Source: Anaerolineales bacterium (GTDB lineage: Bacteria; Chloroflexota; Anaerolineae; Anaerolineales; Villigracilaceae). From it: DNA of 38,503 nt. The position numbers and the translations under genes were made by a program. Position 1 is the stretch's first letter, and each line of letters starts with the position of its first letter. The stretch is taken from the NCBI GenBank assembly GCA_016934715.1, contig JAFGSI010000012.1, forward strand, positions 1 to 38,503. The letters are read 5' to 3'. Of the stretch, positions 8,238 to 15,371 are shown piece by piece. The notes beneath the pieces were generated by a model, which did no database searches, was not told the DNA's origin, and saw only the letters and a program-made list of their open reading frames with translations.

Positions 8238-8669
8238 ATGGATATCCTTCCCGCCACCCTGCTCGACCTGAACAGCCTGCGGAAGATTGAAAAGATCTGC
8301 TTCCCCAAGGACGCCTGGCCACTGCTCGACCTGATCGCCGTCCTATCGATGACAGAGGTGATCCGCCTGAAGGGAGTCGCGGGCGGGCAGATGATCGCCT
8401 TCATCGCCGGCGACCCGCGCCCCGCCCAGAACACGGACTGGATCGCCACCATCGCGGTCCTGCCGGAATACCAGGGCCACGGCTACGGCCGCCAGCTGCT
8501 GGAGGCCTGCGAGGCCCGCCTGACCCAAGCGTGCATCCGCCTGTGCGTGCGCATCTCGAACGAAGCGGCCATCCGTATGTACAAGGGCGCCGGGTACTGC
8601 GCGGTCGACACCTGGGGGCAGTACTACAAGGACGGGGAGAACGCTCTGGTGATGGAAAAGATCCGCTGA
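8238..8669 (+). CDS. GNAT-family N-acetyltransferase, RimI-like
   Basis: A 143-residue acyl-CoA N-acetyltransferase. Visible parts are the N-terminal strand-helix (DILPATLLDLNSLRKIEKIC), the acetyl-CoA pyrophosphate-binding motif A (IATIAVLPEYQGHGYGRQLL, with Q/R-x-x-G-x-G/A as QGHGYG) and the C-terminal RISNEAAIRMYKGAGY. This resembles RimI-type protein acetyltransferases; the substrate is not predictable. ATG 8238 is preferred to an upstream in-frame TTG at 8217. No clear ribosome-binding site is seen. It lies between the SPFH terminator and the rnd promoter. Confidence 0.82.
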   Translation: MDILPATLLDLNSLRKIEKICFPKDAWPLLDLIAVLSMTEVIRLKGVAGGQMIAFIAGDPRPAQNTDWIATIAVLPEYQGHGYGRQLLEACEARLTQACIRLCVRISNEAAIRMYKGAGYCAVDTWGQYYKDGENALVMEKIR

Positions 8670-8729
8670 CAATTTCCCCCACGACTGGTGCGCCACTCCC
8701 GCCGACCCGGGAAATGCAAATGGGTGGGG

Positions 8730-8735
8730 TATAAT
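8730..8735 (+). promoter_or_regulatory. -10 box of rnd, predicted leaderless
   Basis: TATAAT ends six bases before the GTG start at 8742. Transcription starting seven bases after the box would begin on the G of GTG, so the mRNA would have no leader. No Shine-Dalgarno sequence is present. Confidence 0.6.
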
Positions 8736-8741
8736 GCACCT

Positions 8742-9866
8742 GTGTCATCCGCAACATTACCGCCCCCCATCTGGGTCGATACGCCTGCCTCTCTCGACGC
8801 ATTGACCGCCCAACTCGCCCGGCAGCCCCGCCTGGCCGTGGATACCGAGTCCAACAGCCTGCACGCTTACCGTGAGCGAGTCTGCCTGATCCAATTCTCC
8901 ACTCCCCGGCAGGATTTTTTGCTCGACCCCCTGGCAATCCCCGATCTGGCCTCCCTGAAGGCCATTTTTTCTGACCCCCGGATCGAGAAAGTCTTCCACG
9001 CCGTCGAGTACGATCTGATCGGAATGCGGCGTGATTTCGATTACGCGATCGTCAACATCTTCGACACCATGCAGGCTGCCCGCATCCTGGGCTACACCAG
9101 GGTCGGGCTGGACGGCATGCTGGCCGAGAAATTCGATCTCAAGGTCGACAAGCGTTTCCAGAAGGCCGATTGGGGACGCCGCCCGCTGCCCGCCGACCAG
9201 TTGAACTACGCCCGCCTCGACACCCACTACCTGCTCGACCTGCGCGACAGCCTGTACACCGAACTGGTCGAACGCGACCTGTGGCCACTGGCCAGTGAAG
9301 AGTTTGCCCGCCTGTCCCAGGGCAACGGCAACGGTAAAAATGATCACCCGGTCTGGCAGCGCGTCGGTCAGGCCAACCGGCTGGACGAGCGCCAACTGGC
9401 CATCCTGCAGGAACTGTGGAACTGGCGCGAGTCCCTGGCTGAACGCATGGACCGCCCGGTGTTCAAAGTCATCAGCGAGAAATGGCTCATCCAGCTGGCA
9501 AAATCCACGCCCGGGACAATGCACGGGCTGGACGCCCTTGGGCTGACCCCGCGTCAGATCCAATTATATGGCCGTTCGCTGCTCGAGGCCATCGAGCGCG
9601 GCCGGAAGGCCCGCCCGGTCAGCAAAACCCGCCATCCGCGCCCCAGCCAGGCCTACATCGACCGGCTGGATTCCCTCAGCGAGTGGCGCAAGCGCCTGGG
9701 TCGCGAGATGGGGGTCGATTCGGACATCATCCTGCCCAAGCCCTTCCTGCTCGCCATCGCAGAATCCAATCCCCGCACACTCACTGAACTGGCTACCGCC
9801 ATGCCCAATTCCCCCTGGCGGCTGGAAAAATTCGGGAACCAGATCCTCACAACCCTCCAACCGTGA
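8742..9866 (+). CDS. rnd: Ribonuclease D
   Basis: A 3'-5' exoribonuclease acting in tRNA and small-RNA maturation. In 374 residues: DEDDy exonuclease domain with Exo I LAVDTESNS, Exo II HAVEYDL, Exo III YARLDTHYLLDL (Tyr-x3-Asp), plus MLAEKFDLKVDK and QKADWGRRPL typical of RNase D. An HRDC domain follows (RLDERQLAILQELWNWRE, residues about 235-310), and a second HRDC-like region ends the protein. GTG 8742 is chosen because a TATAAT box lies six bases upstream, which excludes the longer reading from 8688. It is followed by the beta-CASP gene after 42 bases, suggesting a shared RNA-processing unit. Confidence 0.9.
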   Translation: MSSATLPPPIWVDTPASLDALTAQLARQPRLAVDTESNSLHAYRERVCLIQFSTPRQDFLLDPLAIPDLASLKAIFSDPRIEKVFHAVEYDLIGMRRDFDYAIVNIFDTMQAARILGYTRVGLDGMLAEKFDLKVDKRFQKADWGRRPLPADQLNYARLDTHYLLDLRDSLYTELVERDLWPLASEEFARLSQGNGNGKNDHPVWQRVGQANRLDERQLAILQELWNWRESLAERMDRPVFKVISEKWLIQLAKSTPGTMHGLDALGLTPRQIQLYGRSLLEAIERGRKARPVSKTRHPRPSQAYIDRLDSLSEWRKRLGREMGVDSDIILPKPFLLAIAESNPRTLTELATAMPNSPWRLEKFGNQILTTLQP

Positions 9867-9908
9867 ACAAGAATCCGGAGACACCACCGTCCCGAAAAAG
9901 GAGACCCG

Positions 9909-11300
9909 ATGCGCATTCACTTCAATGGTGCCGCCCGCACTGTCACCGGTTCACAACACCTGATCGAAGCCAACGGCGCCCGGATCCTGCTTGATTGCGG
10001 CCTCTTCCAGGGCCGCCGGGCGGAGACCTACGAGCGCAACCGGACCTTCCGCTTCGACCCGACCTCGATCGACGCCGTCCTGCTCTCCCATGCCCACATC
10101 GACCACAGCGGCAACCTGCCGCACCTCGTCAAACACGGCTACAGCGGGCCGATCTACGCCACCGCCGCGACCGCCAGCCTGACCGAGATCATGCTGCTCG
10201 ACTCGGGTCACATCCAGGAAGCAGACGTCCAATATGTCAACAAGCGCCGCAAGAAGCGCGGCGAGCCGCCGATCGAGCCGCTCTACACTCAGGAGGATGC
10301 TGCCCGGGTGGCCGAGTTCCTGCGTCCCATTCCCTACAACCAGCTCTTCGAAGCCGGCCCGGGCGTGACCGCCGAGTTCATCGATGCCGGACACATCCTC
10401 GGGTCGGCGGCGATCCGGCTCATGATCCGCGAGAACGGCCGCACGACCCGACTGTGGTTCTCGGGCGACATCGGGCGTCCCGGCATGCCGATCATCCGTG
10501 ACCCGATCCTGCCCGATGACGTCGACTACCTCCTGATGGAATGCACCTACGGTGACAGGCCCCACCGCGACCCGGAGCTGGCCCACCGCGAGTTCGCTGC
10601 CGTGGTCAAACGGACGGTGCAGCGCGGCGGCAAGGTCATCGTCCCGGCCTTCGCCGTCGGCCGGACCCAGGACCTGGTCTACACGCTCAACATGCTGATC
10701 CGCGACGGCCTGCTGCCTGCGATCCCGGTCTTCGTCGACAGCCCGCTGGCCGTGCGCGCCTCGCAGATCTTCCTCAAGCACCCGGAATGCTACGACGCCG
10801 AGACGCTGGAGTTCATTCGCGAGGAGAAGCACCCGGCACTGAATTTTCCCGGCCTGACCTACGTCACGTCGGTGGATGAATCCAAGGCTCTCAACGAACG
10901 CAAGGACCCGATGGTGATCATCTCGGCCTCGGGAATGGCAGAAGCCGGAAGGATCCTGCACCACCTCAAAAACAACATCGACCAGCCGAACAACACCATC
11001 CTGATCATATCCTGGCAGGCTCCCAATACGCTCGGCCGCCGGCTGGCCGAGCGGCAGGTCGAGGTACGCATCTTCGGCGAGACCTACCACCGCAAGGCCG
11101 ATATCGCCACCATCGGCGGGCTCTCGGCCCATGCCGGCCAGGACCTGCTGGTCCGGTACGCCCAGGCGGTCGGTAAGGCCAAAGGCATCCTGCTGGTCCA
11201 CGGCGAAGAGGATGCTGCCACTGCCCTGCGCGAAAAACTGGAAGAGGTCGGTATCAAGCGGGTCGTCTATCCCGACTTGCACACCACCATCGACCTGTAG
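9909..11300 (+). CDS. MBL-fold beta-CASP RNA metallo-hydrolase
   Basis: A 463-residue metallo-beta-lactamase/beta-CASP nuclease of the CPSF-73/RNase J-related group (YsxA/TTHA0252 type). Motifs: N-terminal FNGAARTVTGSQHLIE, motif 2 SHAHIDHSG (HxHxDH), DAGHILGSAAIRL, FSGDIGRPG, ECTYGDR, PAFAVGRTQDLVY, then ISASGMAEAGR and GGLSAHAGQDLL (beta-CASP motifs A-C), HGEED near the end. Likely an endo/5'-exoribonuclease in RNA turnover. AAGGAGA lies before ATG 9909. It is adjacent to and co-oriented with rnd. Confidence 0.92.
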   Translation: MRIHFNGAARTVTGSQHLIEANGARILLDCGLFQGRRAETYERNRTFRFDPTSIDAVLLSHAHIDHSGNLPHLVKHGYSGPIYATAATASLTEIMLLDSGHIQEADVQYVNKRRKKRGEPPIEPLYTQEDAARVAEFLRPIPYNQLFEAGPGVTAEFIDAGHILGSAAIRLMIRENGRTTRLWFSGDIGRPGMPIIRDPILPDDVDYLLMECTYGDRPHRDPELAHREFAAVVKRTVQRGGKVIVPAFAVGRTQDLVYTLNMLIRDGLLPAIPVFVDSPLAVRASQIFLKHPECYDAETLEFIREEKHPALNFPGLTYVTSVDESKALNERKDPMVIISASGMAEAGRILHHLKNNIDQPNNTILIISWQAPNTLGRRLAERQVEVRIFGETYHRKADIATIGGLSAHAGQDLLVRYAQAVGKAKGILLVHGEEDAATALREKLEEVGIKRVVYPDLHTTIDL

Positions 11301-11387
11301 GTCTGAGCGGCAACCTGATCGATGATCGATCGGAAGCGTGAAAAACCCTGAATTTAAGATATAATAGCGCCCGCTGACGCGCACCCT

Positions 11388-11478
<91 letters not shown>

Positions 11479-11480
11479 GA

Positions 11481-11509
11481 CTGCCAGGACAGGTGGGATG
11501 TCCTGGCAG
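11481..11509 (+). terminator. Terminator after tRNA-Ser
   Basis: Perfect 11-bp stem CTGCCAGGACA/TGTCCTGGCAG with a 7-base loop, followed by CATCTTTT. It starts four bases past the tRNA CCA. Confidence 0.8.
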
Positions 11510-11565
11510 CATCTTTTGGGCGGCCATTGCATTCTGGCTACAGAAATCATAAGGAGAGAATACGA

Positions 11566-11955
11566 ATGGAAACACCTGAAGTCCACCCCAAAACAGGAAG
11601 AACCAATGAAAACAGAGTCCTCAACAAACGCCTGGAACTGATCGCCTGGGGCTCTTTTTTCATATTAATAGGAGGATTCGCCCTGGTACCCGATGAGATC
11701 ATCCCCCACGGTGCCTGGTCGATTGGCCTGGGGCTGATCTTGCTGGGCCTGAACGCCGCCCGCTACTTCCTGAGAGTCAAGATGAGCGGCTTCACCACCT
11801 TCCTGGGCATCGCCGCCCTGCTGAACGGCATCCTGGAGTGGGCTGGCATCAACGACATCGGCGGGGCGCTGCTGCTCCTCATCTTGGGCGCTTACCTGAT
11901 CCTCAAACCCTGGTTCGACAAGCAGCAGCTCTTTGGCAAGGCCGAGGGCAGCTAA
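11566..11955 (+). CDS. Small integral membrane protein, unknown function
   Basis: I do not recognise this 129-residue protein. After a charged ~22-residue N-terminus it has four hydrophobic segments (about residues 25-42, 48-68, 75-90, 95-112), including ELIAWGSFFILIGGFALVP and GGALLLLILGAYLILKP, and ends in a charged tail (FDKQQLFGKAEGS). The layout resembles small DUF-type membrane proteins of four helices. ATG 11566 follows AAGGAGAG, a good ribosome-binding site; longer readings would run back through the tRNA gene and are excluded. A terminator follows at 11975. Confidence 0.7.
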   Translation: METPEVHPKTGRTNENRVLNKRLELIAWGSFFILIGGFALVPDEIIPHGAWSIGLGLILLGLNAARYFLRVKMSGFTTFLGIAALLNGILEWAGINDIGGALLLLILGAYLILKPWFDKQQLFGKAEGS

Positions 11956-11974
11956 AGCAATGCAGTGAAACCAT

Positions 11975-11999
11975 CCGACCCCGGCCCACCCGGGGTCGG
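11975..11999 (+). terminator. Hairpin terminator
   Basis: Perfect 10-bp stem CCGACCCCGG/CCGGGGTCGG with loop CCCAC, 20 bases after the small membrane protein stop. No T-run follows. Confidence 0.6.
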
Positions 12000-12026
12000 T
12001 GCGTTCCCGAAACCCCGCCCACATGG

Positions 12027-12032
12027 TATAGT
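12027..12032 (+). promoter_or_regulatory. -10 box of the NAD synthetase pair, predicted leaderless
   Basis: TATAGT ends six bases before ATG 12039, so the predicted transcription start coincides with the start codon. No ribosome-binding site is seen. Confidence 0.55.
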
Positions 12033-12038
12033 TGAGCC

Positions 12039-12890
12039 ATGCCCATCCACCTCGCCCTGGCCCAGATCCACACCCGCCTCGGGGATGTCCAGGCCAACCT
12101 GGAGAAACACCTCGACCTGGTCAAACAGGCCCGTAAGGCCGGTGCTGACCTGCTGCTCTTTCCTGAGCTCTCGCTTACCGGTTACGTGCTCCAGGACCTG
12201 GTCCCGGCGGTCGCCTGCCGGCCACGTCCCGGCGACCCGCTCTTCGCGCCGCTGCTTGAGGCCAGCCGCGACCTCGACCTGGTGGTCGGCTTTGTCGAGG
12301 AGGACGTGCGCAACCGCTTCTACATCGCCAGTGCCTACCTCTCTCAGGGAAAGGTCATCCACGTTCATCGCAAGGTATATCTGCCAACCTACGGACTGTT
12401 TGACGAGGGCCGCTTCTTCGCCCCCGGCGAGGCGGTGCGAGCCTTCGATACCCGCTTCGGACGGGCCGGGATGCTGATCTGCGAGGACTTCTGGCACGCC
12501 TCCCCGCCCTACCTGCTGTGGATGGACGGCGCCGACCTGCTGCTCTTCTCATCGGCCTCGCCCGGGCGCGGCATCAGCGCCGAACCGAAACTGGCCTCCT
12601 CGGCCTGGGTCGAGCACACCAACCGGGCCTATGCCGGCCTGTTCACCACCTTCGTCGCCCACGCCAACCGGACCGGCTTCGAGGATGGGCTCAACTACTG
12701 GGGCGGCTCGACGATCTTCGACCCCAACGGGGACCTGCTCGTCCAGGCGCCCTACTTCGAAGAGTCCCTGACCGTCACGCCGCTCGACCTCAATCAACTT
12801 CACCGCACGCGCGCCCGCCTTCCGCTGCTGCGTGACGAACGCCCCGAACTGGTCCAGCGCGAACTGGAAAGGATCCTGGCCCATGCGTGA
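12039..12890 (+). CDS. Nitrilase-family glutaminase subunit of NAD synthetase
   Basis: A 283-residue carbon-nitrogen hydrolase with the complete nitrilase triad: Glu43 (LLLFPELSLTGY), Lys112 (VHRKVYLPTYG) and Cys148 (GMLICEDFWH). The motif style matches the glutaminase domain fused to NadE in glutamine-dependent NAD synthetases, where it releases ammonia from glutamine. Here it is a separate gene whose stop overlaps the nadE start (ATG 12883 to stop 12890), supporting a two-subunit enzyme. A box at 12027-12032 suggests a leaderless mRNA. Ammonia channelling between subunits is inferred. Confidence 0.85.
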   Translation: MPIHLALAQIHTRLGDVQANLEKHLDLVKQARKAGADLLLFPELSLTGYVLQDLVPAVACRPRPGDPLFAPLLEASRDLDLVVGFVEEDVRNRFYIASAYLSQGKVIHVHRKVYLPTYGLFDEGRFFAPGEAVRAFDTRFGRAGMLICEDFWHASPPYLLWMDGADLLLFSSASPGRGISAEPKLASSAWVEHTNRAYAGLFTTFVAHANRTGFEDGLNYWGGSTIFDPNGDLLVQAPYFEESLTVTPLDLNQLHRTRARLPLLRDERPELVQRELERILAHA

Positions 12891-13704
12891 CCTTGCGATC
12901 AACACCGACCTCGTTGTCACGATCCTGACCGGGTTTATCAAGACCGAGATCACCCGGGCCGGGTTCACGAGGGCGGTGGTCAACCTGTCGGGCGGGCTCG
13001 ACTCGACCGTCGCGTGCATGCTGGCAGCCGAAGCCCTCGGTCCGGACAACATCCTGGCCCTGCGCCTGCCTTACAGGACCTCCTCAGCCGACTCTCTCGA
13101 ACATGCCCAGATGGTCATCGATCAGACCAGGATCCGGTCACTGACCATCGCGATCACCGAGATGGTCGATCCACTGATCGCCCGTGAGCCAGAGATGTCC
13201 TCGATCCGCAAGGGCAACCTCATGGCCCGCGGGCGCATGATCGTGGCCTACGACCAATCAGAGGCCTTCGGCGGCCTGGTGGTCGGAACCAGTAACAAAA
13301 CCGAGATCCTGCTTGGCTACTCGACCCTGTACGGCGACTCGGCCTGCGCCCTCAATCCGATCGGCGACCTCTACAAGACCCAGGTCCGGCAACTGGCCCG
13401 GGCGATCGGGGTCCCCGAAGCGATCATCGCCAAACCTCCGTCCGCCGACCTGTGGGCTGGACAGAGCGATGAGGGCGAACTGGGCTTCACCTACGATGAG
13501 GTCGACAAGCTGCTCTTCCTGCTGGTCGACCAGCGCTACAGCCCACTGGAATGCGTCGAGGCAGGCTTCGCCGCAGACTTTGTCGATAGGGTCGTCGCGC
13601 GCGTCCGGCGCAACCACTTTAAGCGGGTCCTGCCGCCGATCGCCAAGCTCAGCAACCGCACGGTCGGCTACGACTTTCTTTACCTGCGCGACTGGGGAAC
13701 GTAA
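12883..13704 (+). CDS. nadE: NAD(+) synthase, synthetase subunit
   Basis: Adenylates and amidates nicotinate adenine dinucleotide to NAD. The 273-residue protein has the PP-loop SGGLDSTVACMLAAEALG, LRLPYRTSSADSLEHAQ, VVGTSNKTEILLGYSTLYGDSACALNPIGDLYKTQV, PPSADLWAGQSDEGELGF with YDEVD, and RVRRNHFKRVLPP near the C-terminus. Length matches stand-alone synthetase domains. ATG 12883 is chosen because it starts the conserved N-terminal helix and overlaps the glutaminase gene by eight bases. A 14-bp hairpin terminator follows. Confidence 0.95.
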   Translation: MRDLAINTDLVVTILTGFIKTEITRAGFTRAVVNLSGGLDSTVACMLAAEALGPDNILALRLPYRTSSADSLEHAQMVIDQTRIRSLTIAITEMVDPLIAREPEMSSIRKGNLMARGRMIVAYDQSEAFGGLVVGTSNKTEILLGYSTLYGDSACALNPIGDLYKTQVRQLARAIGVPEAIIAKPPSADLWAGQSDEGELGFTYDEVDKLLFLLVDQRYSPLECVEAGFAADFVDRVVARVRRNHFKRVLPPIAKLSNRTVGYDFLYLRDWGT

Positions 13705-13711
13705 GCTGCCC

Positions 13712-13749
13712 CGTGCCGAAAGCCCAGGGGCTTCCGGGCTTTCGGCACG
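13712..13749 (+). terminator. Strong hairpin terminator after nadE
   Basis: Perfect 14-bp stem CGTGCCGAAAGCCC/GGGCTTTCGGCACG with a 10-base loop, eight bases after the nadE stop. No T-run follows; the rest of the gap up to 13855 shows nothing else. Confidence 0.75.
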
Positions 13750-13855
13750 CTGACGGAACGGCCCTGGGCGGGGTTCCGGCCGACCGCTGCCCTACGCTTT
13801 CCCGACGGCTACCATACAATTCCATTAGAATTTCAGTAGATTCACGGTCCGCTGG

Positions 13856-13884
13856 TTGACTCGCGGGGCGAATTCCTATATACT
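13856..13884 (+). promoter_or_regulatory. Sigma-70-type promoter of the SWIM leader
   Basis: TTGACT (13856-13861), a spacer of exactly 17 bases, then TATACT (13879-13884). Predicted transcription start is near 13891, about 105 bases before the SWIM gene. Confidence 0.75.
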
Positions 13885-13890
13885 GAGGTC

Positions 13891-13976
13891 AGGTATTCCG
13901 CCTATGCGAGTCTTGGACGCAATCCCACAACCGGTTTCTTGAGAGGCACGCGCCTTTTCGCGTGCCTCTCATTTTT
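13891..13976 (+). ncRNA. Attenuator-like leader or small terminated RNA
   Basis: The predicted transcript from the 13856 promoter would first meet a near-ideal intrinsic terminator: 12-bp stem GAGAGGCACGCG (13941-13952) / CGCGTGCCTCTC (13959-13970), loop CCTTTT, then ATTTTT. This would give an RNA of about 86 bases. It contains a short frame (13904-13942) encoding MRVLDAIPQPVS whose stop codon overlaps the base of the stem. Either transcription attenuation of the SWIM gene or an independent small RNA is possible. Confidence 0.55.
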
Positions 13977-13994
13977 CCTTGAGGAGGAAAACGC

Positions 13995-14237
13995 ATGGAT
14001 TATGGAATGATCGGCAAGATCGAGAAAGCCAAGCGTTATGCCACGGAACGACACCGCTTCCACTTTGAAACATTTACCGTCAACATCGATGGGGAAAACA
14101 ACGCTCACCGGGTCAGTTTCGACAATGGCCAGTGGAGTTGCGATTGCGACTTCTTCCAGACTCGCAGTGTCTGCACCCACACCATGGCCCTGGAGGAACT
14201 GCTCAAGGACATGCTCCCGATCCCGGTCGAATCCTGA
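13995..14237 (+). CDS. Small SWIM zinc-finger protein
   Basis: An 80-residue protein with a complete SWIM zinc-finger signature CxCx8CxH: Cys49, Cys51, Cys60 and His62 in WSCDCDFFQTRSVCTHTMAL. SWIM fingers bind nucleic acids or proteins; here the domain stands alone, preceded by a basic-aromatic segment (KAKRYATERHRFHFETFTVN). GAGGAGGA lies just upstream of ATG 13995. Transcription would have to pass the terminator hairpin at 13941-13976. A terminator follows at 14260. Similar small SWIM proteins occur in Chloroflexota and Cyanobacteria as hypothetical genes; the function is unknown. Confidence 0.85.
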   Translation: MDYGMIGKIEKAKRYATERHRFHFETFTVNIDGENNAHRVSFDNGQWSCDCDFFQTRSVCTHTMALEELLKDMLPIPVES

Positions 14238-14259
14238 ACTGGCACACAATCGAGAGACG

Positions 14260-14300
14260 AAGCATCTCCTGCCTCATTCTCAGGAGGTGCTTTTGTTTTC
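14260..14300 (+). terminator. Rho-independent terminator after the SWIM gene
   Basis: Stem AAGCATCTCCTG (14260-14271) / CAGGAGGTGCTT (14281-14292) with one G-U pair and a 9-base loop, followed by TTGTTTTC. Confidence 0.8.
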
Positions 14301-14313
14301 GGACAATTTCAGG

Positions 14314-14319
14314 TAAAAT
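14314..14319 (+). promoter_or_regulatory. -10 box of the L,D-transpeptidase, predicted leaderless
   Basis: TAAAAT ends eight bases before ATG 14328; no ribosome-binding site lies between. The predicted start of transcription is at or within two bases of the ATG. Confidence 0.5.
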
Positions 14320-14327
14320 TCAACCCT

Positions 14328-15368
14328 ATGAAACGTTCCCTCTCCCGCCGTGATTTCCTCAAGCTGGGCGGACTGGCCCTCGGCAGCCTGGCCCTCGCCC
14401 CGTTCGACGACGACTCGCGCTTCGAAGACGGCGAGCTCATCCGGGTAGCCAACGATGGGGTCTCTGTCCACGTCCAGCCCAACGACGAGTACCGCATTGT
14501 CGCCACCTGGCCACGCGACAGCATCCTCCACGTCTACGAAACCGTCGTTGCCGAGACCCCCGGCTACAACCCGGTCTGGTACCGGGTCTGGGGCGGCTAC
14601 ATGCACCGCGAGCACATGCAGCAGGTAAAGGTGATCTACAACCAGCCCTTGAGCACGGTTCCCGAGACCGGGTTGCTGGGCGAGATCACTGTCCCCTATT
14701 CACAGGCCTACCGCACCGCCTACAACGGCTGGCAGACGACCTACCGCCTTTATTATGAAACCGTCCATTGGGTAACGGGGATCGACACCGGCCCGGATGG
14801 CGGCCCCTGGTATCGCATTCTCGATGAACTGGACGAAGCCATCTACTACGTCCCGGCTGCGCACGTGCGCATCATTCCCGAGGCCGAATTGAACCCGATC
14901 AGCCCGGATGTTCCCCATGAGCACAAGCGCATTGAGGTCTCACTCGCCACCCAGACCCTGACCTGCTTCGAATACGACACCCCGGTCTTCGAGACCAATG
15001 TCTCCTCGGGCCGGGCCGGGCTGAACGGCCCGACCGGCGAACCGACCAGCACGCCGCGAGGGCGCTTCAATGTCCAGGTCAAGATGCCCTCCAAGCACAT
15101 GGGCGACGCCGACCTGGCCGCCGAGATCGACGATTACGTCCTGCCCGGTGTCCCGTGGGTGGGCTTCTTCACCGACCGCGGCCACGCCTTCCACGGCACC
15201 TACTGGCACGACAACTTCGGCGTCCCGATGAGCCACGGCTGCATCAATATGCGCACGGCAGAGGCCAAATGGCTCTTCCGCTGGACCCTGCCGGCGGCCC
15301 CCTTCGATGACATCGACAGGCAAACGCTTGACCGCAAGGGCTTCGGGACCTCGATCTACATTGACTAA
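14328..15368 (+). CDS. Tat-exported L,D-transpeptidase (YkuD)
   Basis: A 346-residue cell-wall enzyme. The N-terminus has a twin-arginine signal (LSRRDFLKLGGLALGSLAL), then an SH3-like region (about residues 35-110), and the YkuD domain from about residue 200 (KRIEVSLATQTLTCFEYD, TPRGRFNVQVK). The catalytic motif is HGTYWHDNFGVPMSHGCINM with nucleophile Cys305. Such enzymes make 3-3 peptidoglycan cross-links or attach proteins, outside the membrane; the Tat signal implies export of the folded protein. A TAAAAT box eight bases upstream of ATG suggests a leaderless mRNA. The methyltransferase gene follows after three bases. Confidence 0.92.
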   Translation: MKRSLSRRDFLKLGGLALGSLALAPFDDDSRFEDGELIRVANDGVSVHVQPNDEYRIVATWPRDSILHVYETVVAETPGYNPVWYRVWGGYMHREHMQQVKVIYNQPLSTVPETGLLGEITVPYSQAYRTAYNGWQTTYRLYYETVHWVTGIDTGPDGGPWYRILDELDEAIYYVPAAHVRIIPEAELNPISPDVPHEHKRIEVSLATQTLTCFEYDTPVFETNVSSGRAGLNGPTGEPTSTPRGRFNVQVKMPSKHMGDADLAAEIDDYVLPGVPWVGFFTDRGHAFHGTYWHDNFGVPMSHGCINMRTAEAKWLFRWTLPAAPFDDIDRQTLDRKGFGTSIYID

Positions 15369-15371
15369 CCC

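Noticed and set aside
13904-13942. Leader peptide as an independent gene
   Set aside because: It has only 12 codons and a weak ribosome-binding site; it is kept as part of the attenuator hypothesis rather than as a coding feature.
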